NCBI GenBank assembly: GCA_949316495.1
Contig: OX439009.1
Coordinates: 34,970,155-35,034,154 of the forward strand
Source: Amphiduros pacificus
Taxonomy: Eukaryota > Annelida > Polychaeta > Phyllodocida > Hesionidae
Reading direction: 5' to 3'
DNA: 64,000 nt
The first letter of the stretch is position 1; the number at the start of each line of letters is the position of its first letter. The position numbers and the translations under genes are program-made. Below, one piece after another: positions 23,338 through 34,600 of this stretch. The notes under the pieces are model-generated. The model did not search any database. It was not told the origin of the DNA and was given only the letters and a program-made list of their open reading frames with translations.

Positions 23338-26254
23338 AGAGAGAGAGACAATAAGATTTAAGGCAATAGTAATAGCCTTAGGATAAAAAAGAAATACAGG
23401 ACTTGCTACTAAACTGGCCTAGTGACTCAGATAGCATATTTATTTAATGCCTGCTGTGTGAGTGATTATTTATACTTTTACTGTCCCAGGCTTTGGGGTA
23501 TATTCCTTTTGTGTTCACCTGTCATATACCAGTAATTTCTAATAAAGGGCCAGTGGATCTCACAAAGGTCAGAATGTGAATTCTTGAGGTCAAAGTTCAC
23601 AATATATTATTTTATAATAAGTGCTACTCACCGCTGGCTGTTTAAGTCTGAAGGAGCCGGATCTTTGCAGCGGACCTGGAGCTTTTAAATTAGAAGGTTT
23701 TACTAACGAGGTTGGCCTGCTACCTGCTGTTGATGCTTTAGACGATGTACTACTCTGTAACTTGGATGGTCCACTGTATCTTTTTAAGCCATTTTTATCT
23801 TTGGCTGCAGCCATGCTGGGTAATGTTTTCATTGGTGCTTCTCCTTGGCAGAGGTTGTTATCGGGAATAAGAGATTTAGCGTTTTCCCTGGGAGGACTAA
23901 CAAGTCCCTGTGCTGAAACGCCCAGGCTTGGCTGCGATGATAAGCTGTCGGTTAATGAACTATGATCCGATATGGACCCTGAGCTGCCTGCCGAGCCCAT
24001 CTCCCTTGTGGCAGCAGATATCCGACATGCAACTGTCTGTGCTTCTTTAAACAACAACACCATCATCTCAGCTGATAACGGACTTAATGGTTTAACAACA
24101 TCATTCTCAACCTCCTCCACATTCTTTGCTACGCAAGTTTCTGTAAATCCCACTGGACCAAAAAATATCTCATCATCATCTTCCTCGTCAAGATCAACTT
24201 CTAACTTTTTTTCCTCGTCTTTGCTGCAAAATAATACCATTTAACTTTGTATTACTTGTCCAAATGTAGGAATTTAACACAAAGCTACACTTTATTTTTC
24301 ATGTAAATAAAATCAACAAATCAAACAGTCCATTTTTCTGCATGTATAGTAAGATCAAATCAAAACATAACTATATATTTACCAGGATGATGGCGATAGT
24401 TGTATGTCAAAATCAAATTCTTCTTGGTCTAGAAGTTTTATATCTGAAATGAGAAGGTCTTATGCAAATGATATGGAAATACATAAATAACTTTAAAACA
24501 GTGATGAAGAAAACAGTGATAAGGATATTTGGGTGGAATGGAATTGTGGGTCACCTTGGTAACCACACATGTATGACTAGCAAGTTAATCATTCACTTAT
24601 ATCTTAGCAGTAAAGTAATTAAGACCAAATATCTGTTTAATCTTATTAGCAGAGATAATAAGCTTTTGAAAACCAAAAAATATATATATTTTTTAATTTT
24701 GAGGGTACAAGAAACTCTGAAATTCCCTTTTATCACTATTTAATCAGGTTGGCCAGATATTAAGCATAAAACTAATGTGCATTCTTTTTTTCCGGGACAG
24801 ATTTTACATTGCATTTGGCCAAAATTTGACAAATGAAAACACAACTTCAGAATGTCAATTTCCTGTATAAAATTTCCATGTTCTTTAAAATGACATTTCA
24901 AGTTTTAAATATGTTGTTTATGGGCAAAAACTTCACAGTAACCACAAACTTGTGATGACATCATTCTCTCAATGTTGGCCGTAAGAAGTAGGACAAAAAC
25001 AGATGTGAGGATGCTATAATCATACCATCTTCCAGAGAAGTATTGTGACTGGCAGAATTAGGTTGCGATGAGTCCTCCTGAACATCCTCAATGGAGATAC
25101 TAGATACACTTTGGGTGAGTCCATTCGCCTGAGATGTGCTGCGATCTATTTCTACTGGTAATCCAGCATTTGCTTCACCTGAAAAAAAAAATGTTAGTGC
25201 AGGTTTCATTTAATGTTAAAAATTTCTTTCATCTTTTACAATAATGAACTTTAATAACTGTAAAAAAAATAAAATAAAATACAGATATATATCTATAGAT
25301 AAATGCTAGCAAGGGAAGTCTCTCTCACCTGTCTGAATCTGGGTGGCACCATCTATTTGGACATCACTTTTGTCGCCTTCAACAATTTGCCTCCTGCTTT
25401 TTCTTCGTAGTCTTTTATGTGCAGGACTCTGTGCTAAATCAAGCAGCATACCAATAGGACAGTCTGAAAATGAAAGGAAAGGATTGGGGAATGTATGAAA
25501 AGGAATGTTTTAGGAATATATGAAAGGGCTTGAGTTTGGAATCTGTTCACGTTCTGTGTTTGATCATTCGTGATTTGACAAGGAATTCAACAAGGAATGA
25601 ACACAGACCTGGGACAGGACACAGATTAGGGCCCTACATATATACAAAATCCTATCTGCATAATTGAATTACTGAAAGAGGGACAACATTTCCAAAATTT
25701 TAACATCTTATCTACTGCTGACCACATTAACGGTATAATTCGTTTCCCAAGTATACAAGTATAAACAAAGAAAAAGTGGTGCTCTACATGTTACATGGAT
25801 GGCAGAAAATCAACAAAAAAAAAAAAAAAACAGAAGTAAAGTAAAACAAAAATTTAGTCAAACAAACCAAATTTAAAGAACTTCAAAAGCTTGTCAAACA
25901 AAACAAAAAACTTTAACTAAACAAAACCTTTAAAATTAGAGACAAAATAAAAATCTAACAAATCAAAAAAAATATTTTTCATGGGTGAGATTGTTGAAAT
26001 TGATTTTGGTATTTTGGTCCACAAGGCATCACCACTGCGCCAAACACTGTGTCTTTTCAGTTTTAGAAACAAAGTGTGATGCTATTCTTTACTGTATGTA
26101 AACACACTTTGATGTCAAAGGCATTAATTCTGCATGGAAGCAAACTGTGACAATCATACAGATCACAGAGAAACATCAATAGCCCCCTTTTAATATATGA
26201 AAAGGGCCGTCCGCATAACAAAAATAAATTTTAAACTTATTACTCACCTGCCAT
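16069..26254 (-). CDS. GTSE1: GTSE1-like microtubule/cell-cycle protein (thirteen exons resolved)
   Basis: The exons are 26254-26248 (ATG GCA G), 25463-25329, 25178-25026, 24443-24383, 24223-23632, 23273-23097, 22351-22144, 21149-20889, 20383-20281, 20000-19926, 19667-19636, 16759-16712 and 16218-16069 (TGA). All junctions checked are GT/AG and phases agree, except that 19636 to 16759 does not join in frame, so at least one exon between them is missing. The resolved part is about 667 residues (human protein about 740). Conserved vertebrate-like blocks are EEFDFDIQLS (about 106-115), DDDEIFFGPVGF (about 134-145) and a helix FKEAQTVACRI (about 177-187). The rest is Ser/Pro/Lys-rich and disordered, with SLIP (236-239, an SxIP-type EB1 motif), a basic KRRR (about 329-332) and a conserved-looking C-terminal exon with HTPVNKENL. 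In vertebrates GTSE1 stabilises microtubules and restrains p53 in G2. A non-coding first exon may end at 27096 (donor GTAAGTA). Confidence 0.88.
18237..19293. repeat. 14-bp CpG-bearing satellite (about 75 units)
   Basis: The unit is GTACCACTCGGGCT or GTACCACCCGGGCT. The only regular variation is T or C at one position (plus one CTATCGGG unit), and every unit keeps its CpG. The unit has no stop codon in most frames and 14 is coprime to three, so several frames on both strands stay open for more than 1 kb. These frames are artefacts. It lies in a GTSE1-like intron. Confidence 0.97.
23300..23349. repeat. TG/GA microsatellite
   Basis: A run of TG dinucleotides interrupted by ATA and ending in a GA run, inside a GTSE1-like intron just 5' of the exon at 23273 on the minus strand. 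Confidence 0.9.
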
Positions 26255-26524
26255 TTTCTATCATACTAATCCAGTCCACCCTAAAAAAGAAATATATGTT
26301 TTAACATTTGGTGGTAAATTGTCCTCAACATTAATGGAAAAAAAGTTTTGCTTCTAAGTGATAATATTTAATATGATAAGGAGATAACATTTGCCCTGGA
26401 TTCAAGTATGAGTCAGTAGTCAATATTAGTAGGTGTATCATGGCATCTCTACGCATAAATCGTTACTGACATCACTCAATTGACTCGATTTCGACTGTTA
26501 TCATTCCTGGTCCAACAATGTATC

Positions 26525-26944
26525 TGATCATTCATAAAATTATTTCAGAAATATAGCTGAAAGTCTGTTTTGATTATGCATAGCTTTGATTGTACCCTTG
26601 AGTCCTTTTGCACTAAATACTCGCAAATATAATTAGTACAATAATCATTATTTCTTATTGATTTTCTACAAAATGCATTGAATGACATTTCTGCTGATGT
26701 CAATGTTGACTTTTCCACGATCAAGCTCGTTCACTGATCATTCATAAAATTATTTCAGAAATATAGCTGAAAGTCTGTTTTGATTATGCATAGCTTTGAT
26801 TGTACCCTTGAGTCCTTTTGCACTAAATACTCGCAAACATAATTAGTACAATAATCATTATTTCTTATTGATTTTCTACAAAATGCATTGAATGACATTT
26901 CTGCCGATGTCAATGTTGACTTTTCGACGATCAAGCTCGTTCAC
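26525..26944. repeat. Two-copy 210-bp tandem duplication upstream of GTSE1 coding start
   Basis: Positions 26525-26734 and 26735-26944 are nearly identical (a few substitutions such as GCTGATG/GCCGATG and TTCCACG/TTCGACG). The pair lies 270 bp upstream of the GTSE1-like ATG, between it and the probable non-coding first exon near 27096, so it is probably in the first intron. Confidence 0.95.
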
Positions 26945-28673
26945 TGAAGTCACACTCCATAACTCCACACTCTGCACAAAAATTGATAAACAGATAAATG
27001 CTTGGCAGTTTTTGACGGCTTAGGACTACTGAACTTATTTTTTTCCCACTTGCTCTCGTCAAAATTTAATTTATATGTTATGTGCTACTACTTACCGTTT
27101 ACAAATGGTTTTAATCCGTCCCTTAAACGTAAAATTTTGCAAAATTGCAAGGAAATTTGCCCCAATATTTTTGCTCCTTGAATTTTGAATTCACCACGCA
27201 TGTCATGTGACAAATTAGCGCAACGTGATTGGTCCTATGAGTTCGTGAAAAAATTGTATCCCCTCTACATTGTATAATTGCATCAATTATAATTTCGGAA
27301 AAAAATATCAAATTCTTCCTAAATTTCAAATTAATATTGTAATCTATTTACGCAATAAGTAGTGTTCAAATAAGTTAATGTATATTTCTTTCCCAAATAT
27401 GTGGGTGTGTATCAATGATGTGTGCCTTGCTGAAGTTTACAAACAAACATGACACTTTGATCACGATGTTCAAACTTCAACCAAAATAGATACAAGTACC
27501 TTATGGCAGGATGGCAGAGAGGGTGAAAACAATATACAGGCACATAAAGCCACAAAATGTGCAGTCTGTATCCTTGACATTTAACTCCAACAACAATGAT
27601 TTGATGTTATAAAATTAACTTTGTCTTCACAGTTCACTTCGCTCAGACTCAGAGTCAAACTCAGAGATATTTCTTTAAACATTTTTCATTAAATGTTTCA
27701 CTGTCATCAGTTTAAATGTGAAGTATAGCAATAACTGATGTGATTATGAACCATACTCGCAATTAAGGGACCAGTTTTTCGTCGCGACCAATAACCGCCG
27801 ATTACTCCCAGTGGGATGCTAATTGGTTTTGCCAAGTTAACTTAAAGTTATACTAGATGTAGAGCTAACAACCATAGTCCATAAGATTCACGCAACCATA
27901 GGATTGGCTGATAATTATAAAATTGTATTGTATATATAAAACAAATGGAACAATGGACTATTTGCTTTATTAGATAAAGTAATGACAAGTTTTACTAATG
28001 GATATACCCCACCATAGTACACATATAGATAACTGTTCATTTATTTATTGATCATTAATTTATTGACAAAGACCAAAATGCGCGAAAGTGACGGTCTTTA
28101 GCCCTAGATTACAGCAGCTAAGCTGGAGAGGATCCTTGTAGCTGCTGCCAGTCACGGTCTACTTCATCGGCGGTAACTGGTCCAGCACGAGTACACTTTG
28201 CCAGTTTATCTCGAAATTGGCATGTCAAAAAAGAGGAAGTAGAAAATTTCACAGGAGAAGAGCTAGGTTAGGGCCACTGACTTGGATGACAATTTAAAGA
28301 ATTTTGGTCCGGGGTTAGCAGGTTTGTTATTTTATCCAACCAAACTTTGACAGATATGTGCTATGCCTATGGTAGGATATATCCATCAGTAAGTCTTGAC
28401 ATTAATTAATCATACAAATGCTGAGGGTATATTTCTTTCTCCCAAGATTGACAAGGCTCATGTCCTTTGCACACCCATTAAAATTCTTTGTGTGCTGATT
28501 TCTCTGATTGCTTTTAATGAAAATTTAAATTTTAAGCATAAGACTTAAAATAGAGAAGAGCCCAATAGGGCAAATTTTGAGTTGTCAATGATGTAAATCT
28601 GCCAATAATTGACAGAGCGTGTATCAATGCCAAGGACACAGCTTCAGGAAACATCTGAAGAAACATTCACTGC
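26945..28673. promoter_or_regulatory. Divergent intergenic region between GTSE1-like gene and PHYH
   Basis: The region lies between two genes transcribed outward. A splice donor on the minus strand (GTAAGTA, 27095-27089) marks the probable 5' UTR exon of the GTSE1-like gene. A CCAAT box in that gene's orientation is at 27227-27231 (ATTGG on plus). An E2F-type sequence GCGCGAAA is at 28080-28087. Positions 27813-27840 resemble 5741-5770 (both read AATTGGTTTTGCC), a small dispersed repeat. Regulatory roles are inferred from motifs only. Confidence 0.4.
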
Positions 28674-31600
28674 ATGCCACACCTGTTATACAAGGCTGTG
28701 GCCAGCAAGTCCTGCTATCCAAAAACTGCCTCACTAACCAAAATATCTGCGAAGAGCTACAGGCATGAGAGGCCAGGTAATATACATTTCTGCAGCCTAG
28801 TTTAGAGTTTTAGATGTTAAGATTTTTTTCTTGGCTATGGCAGGGAAAACCAAGGAAAACATTTTTTTTTCATTGTAATGCCAAGAATGCCAAACATCAG
28901 CAATCAGTTGATTAATTCTCACTGCTTGGGTTTCAATATTTGTGATCCACATTCATCTTGGCTATTATATAACATCCAAGCTTGAATCTTTGCTCAAATG
29001 TGTGTCATGAGGTTATCCATGAAGTCATTCTTGAGTGTGAAGTCACATCTCAGTGAACAATTTGACATCAAGAAAATATAATGGATGGAGCTGTTATTTT
29101 TGTCTTTAAATGTGTCTTTCATCTTGGCTGTTGTGTTGCATTCAAGATTGGAAATGTTCTCCATGGCTTGTTGAAAAATACATGCTTGATTGAGCAGTCA
29201 TGCCTCAGTGAACACTTAATCAAACTTTGATTTGAAATTAAGTGATTGAGCTGTCATTTTTGACTGGATGATTCAACTTGATTTAGAATATTGGTATCAG
29301 TGATAAATATCTTACTTGGCTGGACAGTCACACCATCAGTAAACAATTGACAAGGAGTCTATAATGCAGCTGTGATAGATAGATCTTTCATTTTTTCAGC
29401 CAACTTTTTACAGGTCATGACCTGAGATTGGTCAATTCTGAATGTGTGCCCATGGCCTGGCACGTTTTGCGCATACCGTACGCCCAATGATGTTTTGTTT
29501 TCGGGCCATTGTGTGTGTATCTAAAATTCTCCTGTCGGGCCGCCCTATCGACCCTATTCCAAGCTGGGAGGGCAGACCGGGATCCTGAGCACGTGACTTA
29601 GCTGTCCCCGGTCACGTGACATTATGCCCCGTCATGTAACAGTATGCCCGGTAGTATTCCCGTTTTTGTGCAAAATGAGCCAGGCCATATTTTTGTGGTT
29701 CATGACTCACATGCATCGCTGAACATGATGTTCCAGATTTCCAATGTCAAAACAGGGCAGTGGCAGCAGAGCTACTTTGAACTGCTGATGTAATGCAGAG
29801 TAATATACAGACAGTTCATTTTGCAATTTGAATTTTTGTTTAAATGACTCCTTCCATTTTTTTTCAAATTATGAAAAACAAAATTCCTTTCTTAATGTAA
29901 ACCATGTCAAACAATTTCTTCCCAGGATATTTTTGTGTGGATGTTTTAATGAGATTGGGACTATTATTGATTGAAGCCTTGACTTCAAGCCCAGAATAGC
30001 ACTTCAGGACTGACTGTTTACCCTTCCAGTCACAAGTATGAGTACACAGACAACTCAAATGGCATACTCACTCCTCAGCAGAGGGATTTCTATGAGGAAA
30101 ATGGCTTCCTGGTCATAAAGAAAAATGTCTCACCTGAACAACTTGTCAAATATAGGTACTCGCTTTTATAAAACTTTCATGTTTTAGGGTTTTTTTTAGA
30201 TTAAATCTGTTATGTTTTCTTAAAATTTGTCTCCTTAATCAAATGTGTTACAAGTATCAATATATTTTATTAAGTGATAAATCTTCAGTTATAATAACCA
30301 GTGCCATTGTCCAGATAAAATACAACTTAAAATACAACTTCCAGGAAATTCTAAGTTTGAATTTTAAAAAAATAACAATGTGAGCATGCAGTGACTGTCC
30401 TCACGCAGGGATGGACATATGTGTAAATATCCCTGCTATTTAATATGGGGTAAACTGTTACCAATTGAAACAGAGAATTGTTTGATTTTACCAGGGAGAG
30501 GTTTCAGAAGATATGCAGTGGAAACATTCAGGTGCCAGGCATGACCGTGATGAAGGATGTGGCAATAGTAAAATCCGAGTTTGTTCAAGGAGAACAGGCC
30601 ATCACAAAGATCCAGGACTTCCAGTATGATGATGAACTCTTTGAATACTGCTGCATGCCTGAGGTGTGTGCCCCCAAAATTATAGATCAGATTTAATATA
30701 GAATTATTTATGATTTGACAAAGTTCTTTTGATGGTTAATAAGTTTAATCATAATCATTTCAGTTCATCTTGCCAAGAGTCCTTTCCAAATGCCCCCTCA
30801 AATATTCACTGATAGTAATTTTATTGCTTATATATTAACATTTTTACCATTCCAGCATGAAGGTCGATTATAAGATCACAATAATGAATGAAAAATCTGA
30901 CTGACCACTATTTTTTTTCTAATTAATGAAAAAAAAATGATTTTCAAGATGTTGAATCATGTATTATACATGTATGATGAGATCTTGTTGATCAACAATT
31001 TAATTTACACTAATTTATGCACTCTTGACTTGGCAGATATTCTCTTGTACATGTACAAGTCCAGAGTTCATCAATTAGTGTCAAAATAAATTGTTGATCA
31101 ACAAGTTTTCATGATAAGAATTGAGGCCATCTGTACTGATAATCCTGTATATAATGAGTATTTCAATACTAAACTTCAGAATGTATATTTGTTCTCTATT
31201 CTTGATCCCTTACATAGATTATTACGTGGAGGTATGCATGTAACAGGTTCATTAAGTATTTGGAGAATCTCTGTTGTTGAAATCTTCCAAAAGATTATTC
31301 AAATAATGCCAAATATGGCAGTTGCAGGCCAACATTTATATTTTTACTCACATATTTTGATAAAGATAATCTGATGAGGTTGTATATAAGATAGGCCATA
31401 TATAAAGATAACTTGATGAGGTCATATAAAGATAGCTTGATGAGGCCATATATAAAGATAGCTTGGTGAGGCATATAAAGATAACTTGATGAGGCCTATA
31501 AAGATAGCTTGGTGAGGCATATAAAGATAACTTGATGAGGCCATATAAAGATAGCTGGATGAGGCCATATAAAGATAGCTTGATGAGGCCATATAAAGAT

Positions 31601-34600
31601 AGCTGGATGAGGACATATAAAGATAACTTGATGAGGCCATATAAAGATAGCTTGGTGAGGCATATAAAGATAACTTGATGAGGCCATATAAAGATAGCTG
31701 GATGAGGCCATATAAAGATAGCTGGATGAGGCCATATAAAGATAGCTGGATGAGGACATATAAAGATAACTTGATGAGGCCATATAAAGATAGCTTGATG
31801 AGGCCATATAAAGATAGCTTGGTGAGGACATATAAAGATAGCTGAATGAGGCCATATAAACAGGGGTGGGAGAGCTCTGAACCAATCTGTGCAGTAACTC
31901 TGAACCAATCTGGTTAAATCGCGTCATTCTGGTCGCTCACAACTGATCTGGGCGCTAAATGACGTCATTCTGGGCGCTCGCAACAATCTGTGCACTAAAT
32001 CGCAGCCAATCTGAGTGGTATTTGACCGTTGTTGTATGGTGGACAATGGCGAGAATGAAAAAGTTGCGTTCTTTAATCTTTATATATCGACTATCATACC
32101 CATTTTTAAAAGAAAATAACATGCTCATCAGTTACATATATAACCACATGATAATCTAAAACTGAATTTTAACGAGATTTTTGCGTAATTTTAACACAGG
32201 AATGTGCCCCAGTTTAAGATTGCATAACAAGGGGTAATTCCCGACTTGGGGGCACAAATATTACCGTAAACTCGTTATAAATGTATCATAAAATTTACAC
32301 TATTAGTAACAAGACACTGTTACACACTCAACTGTAACGAAATTTGTTACATTTTGTGATGATTTTGATACGATTTTGATGCCTTTTGTGACACATAAAA
32401 AAGTCGTTATGTAACAGAACCGCCCAGATTGGTTCAGAATTGGTTCAGAACAATGGTATGACGTCATACCGCCCAGATATGTTTCGAGCAGCGACCAGAT
32501 TGGTTCAGAGCTCTCCCACCCCTGATAAAGATAGCTTGGTGAGGACATATAAAGATAGCTTGGTGAGGACATATAAAGATAGCTGGATGAGGCCATATAA
32601 AGATAGCTTGGCCAGGCCATATAAAGATAGCTGGATGAGGCCATATAAAGATAGCTTGATGAGGCCATATAAAGATAGCTTGATGAGGCCATATAAAGAT
32701 AACTTGGTGAGGCCATATAAAGATAACTTGATGAGGCCATATAAAGATAGCTTGGTGAGGCCATATAAAGATAGCTTGGTGAGGCCATATAAAGATAGCT
32801 TGGTGAGGCCATATAAAGATAGCTTGATGAGGCCATATAAAGATAGCTTGATGAGGCCATATAAAGATAGCTTGGTCAGGCCATATAAAGATAGCTTGAT
32901 GAGGCCATATAAAGATAGCTTGATGAGGCCATATATAAAGATAGCTTGGTCAGGCCATATAAAGATAGCTGGATGAGGCCATATAAAGATAGCTTGATGA
33001 GGCCATATAAAGATAGCTTGATGAGGCCATATAAAGATAACTTGGTGAGGCCATATAAAGATAACTTGATGAGGCCATATAAAGATAGCTTGGTGAGGCC
33101 ATATAAAGATAGCTTGGTGAGGCCATATAAAGATAGCTTGGTGAGGCCATATAAAGATAGCTTGATGAGGCCATATAAAGATAGCTTGATGAGGCCATAT
33201 AAAGATAGCTTGGTCAGGCCATATAAAGATAGCTTGATGAGGCCATATAAAGATAGCTTGATGAGGCCATATATAAAGATAGCTTGGTCAGGCCATATAT
33301 AAAGATAGCTTGGTCAGGCCATATAAAGATAGCTGGATGAGGCCATATATAAAGATAGCTTGGTCAGGCCATATAAAGATAGCTTGGTGAGGCCATATAA
33401 AGATAGCTTGGTGAGGCCATATAAAGATAGCTGGATGAGGCCATATAAAGATAGCTGGATGAGGCCATATATAAAGATAGCTTGGTCAGGCCATATAAAG
33501 ATAGCTTGGTGAGGCCATATAAAGATAGCTTGGTGAGGCCATATAAAGATAGCTGGATGAGGCCATATAAAGATAGCTTGATGAGGCCATATAAAGATAG
33601 CTTGATGAGGCCATATAAAGATAGCTGGATGAGGCCATATAAAGATAGCTTGATGAGGCCATATAAAGATAGCATGATGAGGCCATATAAAGATAGCTTG
33701 GTCAGGCCATATAAAGATAGCTGGATGAGGCCATATAAAGATAGCTTGATGAGGCCATATAAAGATAGCATGATGAGGCCATATAAAGATAGCTTGGTCA
33801 GGCCATATAAAGATAGCTGGATGAGGCCATATAAAGATAGCTTGGTCAGGCCATATAAAGATAGCTGGATGAGGCCATATAAAGATAGCTTGGTCAGGCC
33901 ATATAAAGATAGCTGGATGAGGCCATATAAAGATAGCTTGGTCAGGCCATATAAAGATAGCTGGATGAGGCCATATAAAGATAGCTTGGTGAGGCCATAT
34001 AAAGATAGCTTGGTCAGGCCATATAAAGATAGCTTGGTGAGGCCATATAAAGATAGCTTGGTCAGGCCATATAAAGATAGCTGGATGAGGCCATATAAAG
34101 ATAGCTTGATGAGGCCATATAAAGATAGCATGATGAGGCCATATAAAGATAGCTTGGTCAGGCCATATAAAGATAGCTGGATGAGGCCATATAAAGATAG
34201 CTTGGTCAGGCCATATAAAGATAGCTGGATGAGGCCATATATAAAGATACCATGATGAGGCCATATAAAGATAGCTGGATGAGGCCATATAAAGATAGCT
34301 TGATGAGGCCATATAAAGATAGCTTGGTGAGGCCATATAAAGATAGCTTGGTCAGGCCATATAAAGATAGCTGGATGAGGCCATATAAAGATAGCTGGAT
34401 GAGGCCATATATAAAGATAGCTTGGTCAGGCCATATAAAGATAGCTTGGTGAGGCCATATAAAGATAGCTTGGTGAGGCCATATAAAGATAGCTGGATGA
34501 GGCCATATAAAGATAGCTTGGTCAGGCCATATAAAGATAGCTGGATGAGGCCATATAAAGATAGTTTGATGAGGCCATATAAAGATAGCTGGATGAGGCC

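Noticed and set aside
20897-24244. Plus-strand frames opposite the GTSE1-like exons (140, 114 and 90 codons)
   Set aside because: Antisense shadows of well-supported minus-strand exons with matching splice phases.
30008-30030. Alternative PHYH exon 2 start at 30030 (after CCCTTCCAG)
   Set aside because: It has a better pyrimidine tract, but its phase does not join exon 1 at 28776. The acceptor at 30007 joins in frame and gives the expected length. It may still be used with another first exon.
31861-32524. Firm assignment to the hAT superfamily from the CAGGGG termini
   Set aside because: The apparent 5-bp duplication does not fit the usual 8 bp, and the repeat target makes the duplication ambiguous.
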